From assembly GCF_002150785.1 (NCBI RefSeq), contig NZ_MTAZ01000008.1, positions 1-64,000 of the forward strand: 64,000 nucleotides of DNA, read 5' to 3'. A program made the position numbers and the translations under genes. This DNA is from Arenibacter amylolyticus (GTDB lineage Bacteria > Bacteroidota > Bacteroidia > Flavobacteriales > Flavobacteriaceae). A model generated the notes under the pieces. It was not told the origin of the DNA. It searched no databases and saw only the letters and a list, made by a program, of their open reading frames with translations. This document shows, in pieces, positions 19,201-29,115 of the stretch. The first letter of the stretch is position 1, and each line of letters begins with the position of its first letter.

Positions 19201-21468
19201 ATGGATGATATTTACTTTTTGATGATAATAGCCCTTGTCTTTTTGGCAATTGCCGATTTGATAGTAGGGGTGAGCAATGATGCAGTGAACTTTTTAAACT
19301 CTGCCATTGGTTCTAAAGCGATTTCTTTTAGGACTATTATGGTGGTAGCGAGCATTGGAATTGCCGTAGGGGCCATTTTCTCCTCAGGAATGATGGAGGT
19401 AGCCCGAAAGGGGATCTTTAATCCCAGCGAGTTTATGTTTAACGAGATTATGATCATTTTTATGGCGGTCATGATTACAGACATCCTACTGTTAGACTTC
19501 TTTAATACCATAGGGATGCCCACTTCCACTACGGTTTCTATCGTATTTGAACTATTGGGGGCCTCGGTAGCCATGGCGCTTATAAAAATAGGGGCCGCTT
19601 CTGGAAGCTATGTGGAAGTATTCAACTACATTAATACCTCCAAAGCCACAGAAATTATCCTGGGAATTCTGCTCTCGGTGGTCATCGCATTCTCGGTGGG
19701 TGCCTTTGTACAGTATATTTCCCGCTTATTGCTCTCCTTTAATTTTAGGAGAAAGGCAAAATGGATAGGCGCCTTATTTGCCGGAACAGCACTAACGGCC
19801 ATTACCTACTTTATATTGATCAAAGGATTAAAGGGTGCTTCCTTTGTAAGCGACAGTGTATTAGAATTTACCCAAAACCACACTGCAGGCATTATAATTG
19901 GGAGCCTTGCGTTATGGTCCCTAATTTCTTACCTATTAACTGCCTTCTTTAAATACGACAGTTACAAACTTATTATTATTGCAGGTACCTTTGCCCTAGC
20001 GCTTGCCTTTGCGGGGAACGACTTGGTGAACTTTATTGGGGTACCAATAGCCGCTTGGCAATCTTTTGAGGCTTGGCAGGCATCTGGAATAGCGGCCGAT
20101 CAATTTAATATGGGTATTCTTGCCAACAAGGTTGCTACCCCTACCTACCTCTTGTTCGGGGCAGGAATAACAATGGTGCTTACCCTTTGGTTTTCTAAAA
20201 AGGCGCGCTATGTTACCCAAACAGAAATTAACCTATCCCGTGAAGGGGAATCCAAAGAGCGTTTTCAACCCAACTTTTTGTCAAGAAGTATTGTAAGGGG
20301 AGCCATGCTAATATCTGCCGGTGCAGATGCTATTACACCTGCTTCCTTAAAGAAAAAAATTGATGCCAATTTTGAGAAGCCAGTCATAGCCCTTTCTAAG
20401 GATAAGACCTTTGAGATGCCCGCTTTCGATATTATTAGGGCAGCGGTAAACCTTATGGTAGCCGGGGTATTAATCTCCATTGCAACCTCTTACAAATTAC
20501 CGTTATCTACTACTTACGTAACCTTTATGGTGGCCATGGGTACTTCCTTGGCCGATAGGGCGTGGGGTGCAGAAAGTGCTGTTTACCGGGTTGCCGGAGT
20601 ACTAAATGTAATTGGCGGTTGGTTTTTTACTGCATTGATGGCATTCGTCTCAGCGGCGGTCATCGCTTACCTAATCAATATTCACGTCCCTTCTATGCTG
20701 GCCATCCTATTGTTGATTGCGGTACTTTTATTGGTTCGCAACTATATTTCCCACAACAAAAAATCCAAGGAAATTAGTGCTGAGGATAGCTTGAGAAAAG
20801 CGGAAAGCAGCTCTATACAAGGAGTTATTGAAGAAAGTGCCAATAATATATCTAATGTTGCCAAAAGAGGTAATAAGATATACACCAATACCATCAACGG
20901 TTTAGCAAAGCAAGATTTAGACTTGCTTAAGAAAAACAAGAAGCAGGTGGTAAAACTATCCAACGAGGTAGATGAATTAAGAGACCACATCTTCTTCTTC
21001 ATTAAAAACCTAGATGAGGCAAGTGTTGGTGCAAGTAACTTCTACATTAATATTTTAGGTTATTTACAGGATATGACCCAATCCCTGGAGTACCTGTCCA
21101 AGATTAGCCACAAGCACATCAACAACAACCACAAGAAGTTGAAGTACAACCAGATAAAGGAAATTAAGGAAATAGATCAGAAGTTAGACTTATTGCTTAG
21201 CGAGACCAAGGAAGCTTTTGAAACCCGTAATTTCACCCAGATAGGATCTATATTAGGTAGTAAGCAGACGCTGTTAGATATGGTCTCCCAGAAGATTGAA
21301 AAACAGATCGCAAGGACTCGTACAGAAGAATCGAGCCCCAAGAACACTACCCTTTACTTTACCATTCTCTTGGAAACAAAGGATTTTATAAACGCCACTA
21401 TGAATTTATTGGAATTATACTACCAAGAACATGACAGTACGGTGAAGCCCGCCAAAGTAGAAGTGTAG
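19201..21468 (+). CDS. Inorganic phosphate transporter, Pit family, fused to a PhoU-like domain
   Basis: This inner-membrane Pit-type phosphate:cation symporter has 755 residues. The two halves of the PHO4 domain are seen, with signatures GVSNDAVNFLNSAIGSKAIS near residue 25 and GNDLVNFIGVPIAA in the second half, and about 12 membrane helices. After residue 515 comes a soluble helical region of about 230 residues (AESSSIQGVIEESANNIS onward) that resembles PhoU/DUF47 coiled helices. It probably senses or regulates transport. A TTG at 19177 opens the frame earlier but lies inside the probable -7 box, so I chose the ATG at 19201. A strong terminator follows. Confidence 0.93.
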   Translation: MDDIYFLMIIALVFLAIADLIVGVSNDAVNFLNSAIGSKAISFRTIMVVASIGIAVGAIFSSGMMEVARKGIFNPSEFMFNEIMIIFMAVMITDILLLDFFNTIGMPTSTTVSIVFELLGASVAMALIKIGAASGSYVEVFNYINTSKATEIILGILLSVVIAFSVGAFVQYISRLLLSFNFRRKAKWIGALFAGTALTAITYFILIKGLKGASFVSDSVLEFTQNHTAGIIIGSLALWSLISYLLTAFFKYDSYKLIIIAGTFALALAFAGNDLVNFIGVPIAAWQSFEAWQASGIAADQFNMGILANKVATPTYLLFGAGITMVLTLWFSKKARYVTQTEINLSREGESKERFQPNFLSRSIVRGAMLISAGADAITPASLKKKIDANFEKPVIALSKDKTFEMPAFDIIRAAVNLMVAGVLISIATSYKLPLSTTYVTFMVAMGTSLADRAWGAESAVYRVAGVLNVIGGWFFTALMAFVSAAVIAYLINIHVPSMLAILLLIAVLLLVRNYISHNKKSKEISAEDSLRKAESSSIQGVIEESANNISNVAKRGNKIYTNTINGLAKQDLDLLKKNKKQVVKLSNEVDELRDHIFFFIKNLDEASVGASNFYINILGYLQDMTQSLEYLSKISHKHINNNHKKLKYNQIKEIKEIDQKLDLLLSETKEAFETRNFTQIGSILGSKQTLLDMVSQKIEKQIARTRTEESSPKNTTLYFTILLETKDFINATMNLLELYYQEHDSTVKPAKVEV

Positions 21469-21490
21469 GCTTCCCAATTTTAAATCAAAA

Positions 21491-21530
21491 AGGCAACCTG
21501 TGCAAGCTTAGCATGGGTTGCCTTTTTTTT
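21491..21530 (+). terminator. Terminator of the Pit gene
   Basis: AGGCAACC pairs with GGTTGCCT and is followed by a T8 run, 22 bases after the stop codon. Confidence 0.9.
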
Positions 21531-21884
21531 ATCAACTTCTCTACAGTCCCCCTTTTTTCTTTCTTTGTTTCTAGAAAACTCCAACCAGTCTATACCTTAT
21601 ATAAAATCCTTTTGAGTATAATGGCAGGTTTCTCCTAAACCACCCGCCACTTTTCCCTATATCCTAACTCCGATTACCAACCACAAGTCCCTCCTTAACA
21701 TTCCCTCAGTATTTTTAAACAATACCTCCGATTACAGCAATAATCCTATTATCTATCCGCAACATTCTCATTATTGGAGTCAAAAAAATACAAAAAAGTG
21801 AAAAAATAATATTGCCGTATTAAATCTTTTTCTAACTTCACTTAGTCTTAATTATTTGTTAAAAACTAAAACCAACCACACCCA
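21531..21884. other. Intergenic region before the M14/SusCD operon
   Basis: This is 354 bases of AT-rich sequence. It must hold the operon promoter, but no clean TAnnTTTG was found; TTATTTG at about 21853 is the nearest candidate. No small gene or structured RNA was seen. Confidence 0.4.
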
Positions 21885-23132
21885 ATGTACTCAAGACCAG
21901 CTTTTAACAAAGTAGTTGTAGCAATTATTGCATTGGCGACCCTTACCAACTGCTCGGGCCCCAAACGAATAAAATTCCCAGAGCCGGTAGATACTGAAAC
22001 CAGGCCAATTACCTATCAAAAAAAGCAGTTGTTAGCAATACCTGAGCTGGGGCTGTATTTGGACAACACTTTTGCTGGGGCAAGACTCAATGGATTTCAA
22101 AAAACCAATGATTCTACCATCACCCTATATATTCAACCAGAAAACCAACCTATAAACAATAGTCCCTATTATGCATTTAAAACATGGGCAGACCATCAAA
22201 AACCGGTCTACTTTACCTTTCATTACCCAAAGGGATATAAACATCGGTACATCCCAAAACTTAAACAAAACGGAGCACCATGGACCATAGTAGATTCGTC
22301 CCAGTACTCCTTTAGGGATTCTATTTTCACCCTTAAAGTGAAGGTATCCCCAGACACCACACTTATCGCCGCACAAGAAATCTATAACAGTAAGCTTACC
22401 AAGGACTGGTATACGGGGCTGGCAAATACAAACCCCACCGCGGTACGTTTAAAAAGTGCAGGAAGCACCCCAGGAAATAGAGACATCCCCTATCTAGATC
22501 TCTACCAAGGCAGTGCTAAGGGAAAAGACGTTGTAATACTTATAACACGGCAGCACCCACCAGAGGTCACCGGGTTTATGGCCTTTCAAAGTTTTTTGGA
22601 AACCATTTTAGACCATTCTGCCCTTTCCAAGTCCTTCCTAAACAAGTATCGGGTCATGGCCTTTCCCATTATGAATCCCGATGGGGTAGACCTAGGCCAC
22701 TGGAGACATAATGCCGGCGGGGTAGATTTAAATAGGGACTGGTCCAAATACCGACAACCAGAGATAAGACAGGTAGTCTCTACCATTGAGGAAGTCCTAA
22801 AAAAAGACCAAGGAAAGGTACTTCTGGGTCTCGATTTCCACTCCACCTGGTATGATGTATTTTATACCAATGACCAGCGGGAAGGCACTACCATTCCCAA
22901 TTTTCTACCACAGTGGTTTGCTGGTTTGGAAAATAACATTCCCAATTATACGGTAAATGAAAAAAGTAGCACCAGCACCAAGCCAGTATCCAAGGGCTGG
23001 TTTTTAAACAGATTTAAGGCTATAGGAATCACTTATGAAATTGGGGATGATACCCCACGGGACTTTATCGCCTTAAAGGGTAGGGTATCTGCCCAGGAAA
23101 TGATGAGAATACTAGTAAACATGAATAACTAA
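21885..23132 (+). CDS. M14 family zinc carboxypeptidase lipoprotein
   Basis: This exopeptidase of the carboxypeptidase A/M14 fold has 415 residues and is membrane-anchored by a lipoprotein signal (LTNC, Cys23). Zinc ligands are seen as His and Glu in RQHPPEVTGF and His in LLGLDFHSTWYD. The substrate-binding motif HNAGGVDLNRDW is present, and the catalytic Glu lies in ITYEIGDDTPRDF. Residues 25-200 form an N-terminal beta-rich region typical of flavobacterial M14 proteins. It is the first gene of an operon with SusC (10 bases downstream) and SusD, which points to trimming peptides at the cell surface before uptake. Confidence 0.9.
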   Translation: MYSRPAFNKVVVAIIALATLTNCSGPKRIKFPEPVDTETRPITYQKKQLLAIPELGLYLDNTFAGARLNGFQKTNDSTITLYIQPENQPINNSPYYAFKTWADHQKPVYFTFHYPKGYKHRYIPKLKQNGAPWTIVDSSQYSFRDSIFTLKVKVSPDTTLIAAQEIYNSKLTKDWYTGLANTNPTAVRLKSAGSTPGNRDIPYLDLYQGSAKGKDVVILITRQHPPEVTGFMAFQSFLETILDHSALSKSFLNKYRVMAFPIMNPDGVDLGHWRHNAGGVDLNRDWSKYRQPEIRQVVSTIEEVLKKDQGKVLLGLDFHSTWYDVFYTNDQREGTTIPNFLPQWFAGLENNIPNYTVNEKSSTSTKPVSKGWFLNRFKAIGITYEIGDDTPRDFIALKGRVSAQEMMRILVNMNN

Positions 23133-23142
23133 AACCATTTCA

Positions 23143-26100
23143 ATGAAAAAACAATTAATTTTTCTAATCGCTACACTATTCCTTGTAGGACTGGGCCAGG
23201 CCCAAGTGACCGTAACAGGAAATGTAGGTGATGGAGCAGGCCCCCTACCTGGGGCATCCATCATTATTAAAGGCACCGACCAAGGGACCACCAGTGACTT
23301 TGATGGAAATTATTCCATTGATGCAGCAACAGGGGATATCCTGCTCTTCTCCTATGTGGGTTACAAATCCCAGGAAATTGCCGTTGGAACCAACACCACT
23401 ATCAATGTGGTATTACAGGAAGATGCACAAGCCTTGGACGAGGTAGTGGTATCCGTACTGGGATTTAAGGAAAAACGGGACAATGTGGCCTCTACCTATT
23501 CGGTTATTGGAGCAGAAAGCGCCCTGCGCTCTAAGGAACCCACCTTGGTAAACAGTTTGGCCGGGAAGGCTGCAGGTTTAAGCATAACAGGCACCAGTGC
23601 CGATCCTGGTGCAGGATCTACCATACAGATCCGAGGGGTGAGTTCCATTAATGGGAGTGCGCCGCTTATTGTAGTAGACGGTATTCCCATTAACAATAGC
23701 AATTTGGAAGGCTTGGGGAGTGATTCGGACGGTGGAGTATCCCAGCAATCGCGTTTAAACGACATTAACCCAGACGACATAGAATCTATCCAAGTCTTTA
23801 AAGGGGCCTCCGCAGGTGCCATTTACGGCTCTAGGGCGCTAGGTGGAGTGATAGTGATCACCACCAAAAGGGGAAAAGAAGGAAAGATGGCGGTTTCTTT
23901 GAGCTCTTCGGTCTCTATTGATAAAATAAATAGAAGGCACCCCTTACAGAAAAGTTTTGGACAAGGATCCAATGGCAACTATAGCCCAACCAGTGCCAAC
24001 TCTTGGGGCGATCGTATCTCGGACCGGTCTGGAGCAGCCGATGTATTGGACACTAGCGGTCAATATTTTGAGGCACAGGACGGCACCTTATATTACCCCA
24101 TCACCCAAAAGAATAGCAACGCCATCTATTCCGATAGGAATTTTGACAGGGTATTCAATGATGGAATCGCCCAGGACATTAAGCTCAATGTTTCCGGTGG
24201 TAGTGAACGCGCCACCTTTTACTTTAGCGTTTCCCATTTAAACCAGGAGGGAATCATAAAAGCCTCGGATTATTACAAGAATACTTTTACCATTGGAAAT
24301 ACGTATAAGTTTAATGATTGGCTAAGCTCCTCGGCCAAGGTTTCCTATACCAACAGCAAATCCAACAGAATACAACAAGGCTCCAACACAGCTGGTATCT
24401 ACTTGGGATTGTTACGCACCCCACCAGATTTTGATATTTCGGACTACATAGGCACTTATTATGACAGCAACGGGAATCCGGTACCGCTTCGCCACCGATC
24501 CTATAGAAGATATTTAGGAAATACCCAAAATCCCACGTACAACAACCCCTTATGGACGGTGAACGAAGTAACTAGTGAAACCGCAGTAGACCGCGTCTTT
24601 GGTTCCGTTGATTTTAATATCAAGGCCACTCCTTGGTTAGCCTTTATTCTACGGGGCGGCCTGGACACCTACAATGATGATCGGGTATATTTCTTCCCTA
24701 TGTTTTCGGCAGATGGAGCCAATAACGGGAGGTACCAAAACGAAATTTTCAACAATACGGAGATATCCGCCGATCTTATCTCCATGCTAAATTTTTCCCT
24801 AGGGGATAAAATAACGAATAAAACCACCTTTGGCGCTGCCATAAACGATAGGGACAGAAAGCAGTTGTATGTAGAGGCAATCGATTTCCTCTACAACAGC
24901 CGACTACAAAATCCGTCCATAGCCGCCAACAAGGATGTTATAGAAAGGAAAACCAAAATAAGAAACGTACGCTTTTATGGGCAGACCAGTTTTGACTATG
25001 ACGATCTGTTAAACCTAAATTTGGGACTTACCCATGAGGACGCTTCTTCCAGTTCCGAAGCATTGGTTTACCCCAGTGCAGAATTGGGCTTTAAATGGAG
25101 TAACTTACTTAACCTAGAACCTAGTAGCGCCCTTTCTTTTGCCAAGCTTAGATTGGCCTATGGAGAGGTAGGATTGGCACCCGATGCCCATGGTTGGGAA
25201 ACTGGGTACGAGACCGCCACCTACTCTTCCTATTCCGATGGTATTTCCCTTACTGCCTTTGGTGGGGGCTTTAGATTGAATGACGACCAGGGAAATCCAC
25301 TGCTGAAATTTGAAAGAAAGAAGGAGTACGAATTGGGAATGGATCTTCGTTTCTTTAGAAATCGCATACGCCTATCCGGAACCTATTATTACAATGAGAC
25401 CAATGACATGATCTTGAACCTAGACCTTAACCCCTCCTCTGGCTTTGACACCTTCTCCGGGAACGTAGCTTCCTTGGAGAATAGGGGGTATGAAGTGGAA
25501 TTTGACTATAATTTCCTGAAAAAAGAGCACCTTTCCCTCAGTATCTACGGGAACGTCTTTGGCAATAAAAATGAAGTAACAGACCTGGGAGGAGTTGCTT
25601 CCGTAGACCTCACCCCAGGATCTTCCATTAAATCCAGCGCCGTATTGGGAGAGCCCTTGGGCGTTCTCTTGGGAAGTGCGGCCCTAAAAAATCCGGATGG
25701 TAGTCTAAACCTGGATGAAAACGGTTTTCCGCAGTTAGATACCTCTGGGGATAAGGTGCTGGGCGACCCCAACCCGGATTGGCGTGGCGCTGCAGGGCTA
25801 CGTGCAAATTGGAAAGGCCTATCCCTTAATGTATTGTTCGAAACCAGTCAGGGTAATGATATAGGGGAAAGGACAAAGTATGTTCTATACGGTTTTGGTA
25901 CCCATGCAGATGTTGGCAACGACGTTACCCTTTCCCAAAACCTACTGAATGCGGACGGGGACCTTATAACGGCCGGAAGCACGGTACGGGGCAATGTAAT
26001 GGACTTTGGCGGCGGGCCGGTACTATTGGACCAAAGCTGGTATACCTCCCTGGGAGGAGGCTTTGGAGGGTCTGTAATTAACGAGTTTGCCATAGGCGAT

Positions 26101-26343
26101 GCCAGCTGGACCAGATTAAGGGAACTAAGCCTAGCCTATAGCCTGGAGGGCGACTTAATGAAGCGGATAGGACTGGAATCCGTACAGTTCTCCCTCACGG
26201 GAAGGAACATTGCCTTGTGGACCAAGGTTAAGGGGATAGACCCAGATGTAAATCAGTTTGGTGCAGGCGTGGGAAAAGGCCTGGATTACTTTACCAACCC
26301 TAGCTCTAAATCTGTGGTTATTGGAATTAATATTAATTATTAA
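23143..26343 (+). CDS. SusC/RagA-family TonB-linked outer-membrane transporter
   Basis: This TonB-dependent SusC protein has 1066 residues and a signal peptide ending GLGQAQ. A carboxypeptidase-regulatory-like domain (about residues 22-95, LPGASIIIKGTDQGT, SDFDGNYSI) is followed by LDEVVVSVLGF and a plug domain with VDGIPINNSN and GSRALGGVIVITTKRG. The large barrel ends SSKSVVIGININY. It lies between the M14 peptidase and its SusD partner, so the cargo is probably oligopeptides. This is inference from context, since SusC barrels do not reveal their ligand by sequence. Confidence 0.96.
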   Translation: MKKQLIFLIATLFLVGLGQAQVTVTGNVGDGAGPLPGASIIIKGTDQGTTSDFDGNYSIDAATGDILLFSYVGYKSQEIAVGTNTTINVVLQEDAQALDEVVVSVLGFKEKRDNVASTYSVIGAESALRSKEPTLVNSLAGKAAGLSITGTSADPGAGSTIQIRGVSSINGSAPLIVVDGIPINNSNLEGLGSDSDGGVSQQSRLNDINPDDIESIQVFKGASAGAIYGSRALGGVIVITTKRGKEGKMAVSLSSSVSIDKINRRHPLQKSFGQGSNGNYSPTSANSWGDRISDRSGAADVLDTSGQYFEAQDGTLYYPITQKNSNAIYSDRNFDRVFNDGIAQDIKLNVSGGSERATFYFSVSHLNQEGIIKASDYYKNTFTIGNTYKFNDWLSSSAKVSYTNSKSNRIQQGSNTAGIYLGLLRTPPDFDISDYIGTYYDSNGNPVPLRHRSYRRYLGNTQNPTYNNPLWTVNEVTSETAVDRVFGSVDFNIKATPWLAFILRGGLDTYNDDRVYFFPMFSADGANNGRYQNEIFNNTEISADLISMLNFSLGDKITNKTTFGAAINDRDRKQLYVEAIDFLYNSRLQNPSIAANKDVIERKTKIRNVRFYGQTSFDYDDLLNLNLGLTHEDASSSSEALVYPSAELGFKWSNLLNLEPSSALSFAKLRLAYGEVGLAPDAHGWETGYETATYSSYSDGISLTAFGGGFRLNDDQGNPLLKFERKKEYELGMDLRFFRNRIRLSGTYYYNETNDMILNLDLNPSSGFDTFSGNVASLENRGYEVEFDYNFLKKEHLSLSIYGNVFGNKNEVTDLGGVASVDLTPGSSIKSSAVLGEPLGVLLGSAALKNPDGSLNLDENGFPQLDTSGDKVLGDPNPDWRGAAGLRANWKGLSLNVLFETSQGNDIGERTKYVLYGFGTHADVGNDVTLSQNLLNADGDLITAGSTVRGNVMDFGGGPVLLDQSWYTSLGGGFGGSVINEFAIGDASWTRLRELSLAYSLEGDLMKRIGLESVQFSLTGRNIALWTKVKGIDPDVNQFGAGVGKGLDYFTNPSSKSVVIGININY

Positions 26344-26354
26344 AAATATTAGCG

Positions 26355-27752
26355 ATGAAAAAATATATAAAACAGCTAGTGAGCATAACATTGCTTCTAT
26401 CCCTTGTAGGCTGCGAAAGTTATTTGGATGTAAACGAGGATCCCAATGTAGCCACCGATGTCCCGCCAGAACTACTCCTAAAGGGTATGGAGCTGGCCAA
26501 TGTACAGATCCAATCCGGACACCTCATGAGAATTTCCCAATTTTGGACGGGCCAGATGAGGGGTGTGGACAACCTCTATGGTAGAATCAACGATTATATT
26601 ATCTCTCCCGAAGATTCTAACGGCATATGGGCTTTTATGTACCACGGAGTGATGACCCAAAACGACATCATTCAGGAAACCTCCAATGACAACCTTTTAA
26701 AAGGAATTTCCAATATTCTGGAGGCACATGCCATAGGTAGTTTTACCTCCATGTTTGGAGATGTTCCCTATAGCGAAGTAGGCGTAGCAGAAAATCCAAT
26801 TTTTGACGGACAGCAAGCAGTGCTGCAGGCGGCACAATCCGTCTTAAACACTGCTATTTCCCAATTAAACATGGTACCAGAGTCCAGAAGATTTCAGGAT
26901 GACATCTTTTTGGGAGGAAATCCAAAGGCATGGATACAAGTAGCCCACAGCTTAAAGGCGCGTTATTTTTTAATGACAAGACAATACGACCAGGCCTATC
27001 AAAGTGCGCTGTTAGGCGTGCAATCTGCGGAAAACTCCCTACGGTATGCCGCAGCGTACAGTGATTACGGTTCCACGGATGAGAATAGTAGCCTCTACAA
27101 CCTAATTTTGAGAGGAAGTAGGGCGGGCGACCTTACATCCAATGGTTCATTTCTACAGGACTTGCTGGATAAAGACAACCCCAATTCCCGGAACAATCCC
27201 AAGACTGATGAAAGTAGAAGGCGCGATTATCTTATTCTGGATAATGCCGCAATTAATGACAACAGACTAAGCGCCGCACATGCCACCATGCCCTTGGTGA
27301 CCTATGAGGAAAATTTAATGATCCTAGCGGAAACCGCTTATAGAACGGTGAGTTTTGAGGAGGCTCTAGGCCATTTAAACACCTTAAGACAGTATTTAAA
27401 TACCGGCAATGCCTTTAAAGGAGATCCCGGCCTAACCTTTCAATACGATGCCTATGTTGCGGCCGATTTTGATGCCGGTGGCATGATGAACTCAGACAAT
27501 ATAGAGGCAGGAAAGGCCCTTTTACGCGAAATTATGGAGGAAAAATACGTAACGGGCTTTGGCACCTTAACTCCTTTTGATGATTTTAGACGCATACGGA
27601 CTACCGATCCGGATATCGCCATGCCGCTTCCTATAAATGCAGGCAATGCTTATCCAGAAAGGTTTTTAATTGCACAGGACGAGATCGATGGGAATCCCAA
27701 TGCCCCAAGCCCCATACCAGACCTTTTCCAAAAAACTTCGCTAAATCAGTAA
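26355..27752 (+). CDS. SusD-like (SusD/RagB, SusD-like_2 type) lipoprotein
   Basis: This 465-residue surface lipoprotein (lipobox LVGC, Cys20) partners the SusC 12 bases upstream. The opening CESYLDVNEDPNVATDVPPELLLKGME and the EAHAIGSFTSMFGDVPYSE segment are characteristic of the SusD-like_2 subgroup, which is common in peptide-type Sus operons. The helical TPR core follows, with LMILAETAYRTVSFEEALGHLNTLR. A perfect terminator ends the three-gene operon. Confidence 0.94.
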   Translation: MKKYIKQLVSITLLLSLVGCESYLDVNEDPNVATDVPPELLLKGMELANVQIQSGHLMRISQFWTGQMRGVDNLYGRINDYIISPEDSNGIWAFMYHGVMTQNDIIQETSNDNLLKGISNILEAHAIGSFTSMFGDVPYSEVGVAENPIFDGQQAVLQAAQSVLNTAISQLNMVPESRRFQDDIFLGGNPKAWIQVAHSLKARYFLMTRQYDQAYQSALLGVQSAENSLRYAAAYSDYGSTDENSSLYNLILRGSRAGDLTSNGSFLQDLLDKDNPNSRNNPKTDESRRRDYLILDNAAINDNRLSAAHATMPLVTYEENLMILAETAYRTVSFEEALGHLNTLRQYLNTGNAFKGDPGLTFQYDAYVAADFDAGGMMNSDNIEAGKALLREIMEEKYVTGFGTLTPFDDFRRIRTTDPDIAMPLPINAGNAYPERFLIAQDEIDGNPNAPSPIPDLFQKTSLNQ

Positions 27753-27770
27753 CCAAAAAAGTAGAACCTA

Positions 27771-27807
27771 AAAGGCTCCCAAAACCTAGGTTTTGGGAGC
27801 CTTTTTA
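27771..27807 (+). terminator. Terminator of the M14-SusC-SusD operon
   Basis: A perfect hairpin (AAAGGCTCCCAAAACC with its reverse complement, minimal loop) ends in T5, 18 bases after the SusD stop. Confidence 0.92.
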
Positions 27808-27864
27808 TTATGGTTGATAGGAATAGAATACCTTTTCCGGAGGTTGTTTAGCTCGCTGCTACGC

Positions 27865-28455
27865 CTAGCGATAAAAATTCATATGATCGATATATTTCCA
27901 AACAGCTTCAGTTAGCATAGGCCGTATATTTTTACCCTCTTTTATTTGTTTACGAATAAAGGTAGAGGATATCTCCATAATGGGAGCTGCAATATGATGT
28001 ATCTTGGGATGTCCCTGAAATTGAGTATCCGTTTTCCCTTCAGAAACTCTTGGATAAACATAGATGTCGTGATTCTCCAGAATAACCTCATAGTTTTTCC
28101 ATTTATGGAACCCTTTTAGGTTATCCTCGCCCATAATAAGGGAAAAGTGATATTTATCCCCGTACTTTTCGGATATATGAGCCAGGGTATGCACGGTATA
28201 ATTAGGCTGCGGTAGATTAAACTCGATATCGCTGGGCCGCAATTTGGGATAATCGGTAACTGCCTCATAGATCAATTGGTACCGATGGTGGTTCTCCAAT
28301 AAGGTCTTTTTGGTTTTAAATGGACTTTGGGGGGTAATTACAAACCACACCTCATCCAAATCCGAAAATTCTGCCATATGGTTCGCAATTACCATATGGC
28401 CTATATGTATGGGGTTGAACGTCCCAAAAAACAAACCCACCCGTTTCTGTTTCAT
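27865..28455 (-). CDS. nadD: Nicotinate-nucleotide adenylyltransferase
   Basis: This enzyme makes deamido-NAD from nicotinate mononucleotide and ATP in NAD synthesis. It has 196 residues, the usual size. The nucleotidyltransferase motif GTFNPIHIGH is at residues 11-20 and the C-terminal ISSTFIRKQI motif is present. It is the third gene of a minus-strand group, yicC-gmk-nadD, an arrangement common in Flavobacteriia. The gap to gmk is 72 bases with no terminator that I can see. Confidence 0.96.
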   Translation of the reverse strand: MKQKRVGLFFGTFNPIHIGHMVIANHMAEFSDLDEVWFVITPQSPFKTKKTLLENHHRYQLIYEAVTDYPKLRPSDIEFNLPQPNYTVHTLAHISEKYGDKYHFSLIMGEDNLKGFHKWKNYEVILENHDIYVYPRVSEGKTDTQFQGHPKIHHIAAPIMEISSTFIRKQIKEGKNIRPMLTEAVWKYIDHMNFYR

Positions 28456-28527
28456 GTGTGCTATAAGTCCTTTATCATTTTAAAATAACCGTTTATACCC
28501 TCTCCAGTACTAACAGTACTGAGTAAT

Positions 28528-29115
28528 CTATGTAGCTTTTGGGGTTACCCCTACAAAATCGGCCACCAACTGATGTGCTTCCTCCAACGCTACCTCTAGG
28601 TCGTAATTCTTTATAATACGGTCAAATTGTGGTGCCGTTGCCAGTTCTACAGAAGCCTTGGCAACTCGCATATTAATTTTGTCCTCGGATTCCGTACTTC
28701 GTTTCTTTAACCTTATTTTTAGTTCATCCACGCTAGGGGGCTTCACAAAAACGGCAAGGGTCTGTTCCGGGAACTTCTTTTTAATCCGTAAGCCCCCTAC
28801 CACATCAATATCAAAGATTACATTCTTTCCTTCGGCCCAGAGACGCTCTACCTCACTCTTTAGGGTACCGTAAAAGTTATCTCGGTATACCTCTTCCCAT
28901 TCCAAAAAATTGTCCTCCTTTATATGTTGCTTAAACTCGGACAAGTCCATAAAATAATAATGCTCCCCGTGTTTCTCCTCACCTCGCCTTGGTCTGGAGG
29001 TGGCAGATATGGAAAAAGCCAAATTAAGTTCTGGTTGCTTTAAAAGATGTTTTACTATAGTAGTCTTACCACTCCCGGATGGTGCTGAAAATATAATTAA
29101 CTTTCCTCCTTTCAT
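28528..29115 (-). CDS. gmk: Guanylate kinase
   Basis: This 195-residue cytoplasmic enzyme phosphorylates GMP to GDP. The P-loop SAPSGSGKTTIV is at about residues 10-21. The GMP-binding block SATSRPRRGEEKHGEHYYF and the DIDVVGG motif are intact. Its start overlaps the yicC stop by one base, so the two are co-transcribed and coupled. Nothing unusual was seen. Confidence 0.98.
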   Translation of the reverse strand: MKGGKLIIFSAPSGSGKTTIVKHLLKQPELNLAFSISATSRPRRGEEKHGEHYYFMDLSEFKQHIKEDNFLEWEEVYRDNFYGTLKSEVERLWAEGKNVIFDIDVVGGLRIKKKFPEQTLAVFVKPPSVDELKIRLKKRSTESEDKINMRVAKASVELATAPQFDRIIKNYDLEVALEEAHQLVADFVGVTPKAT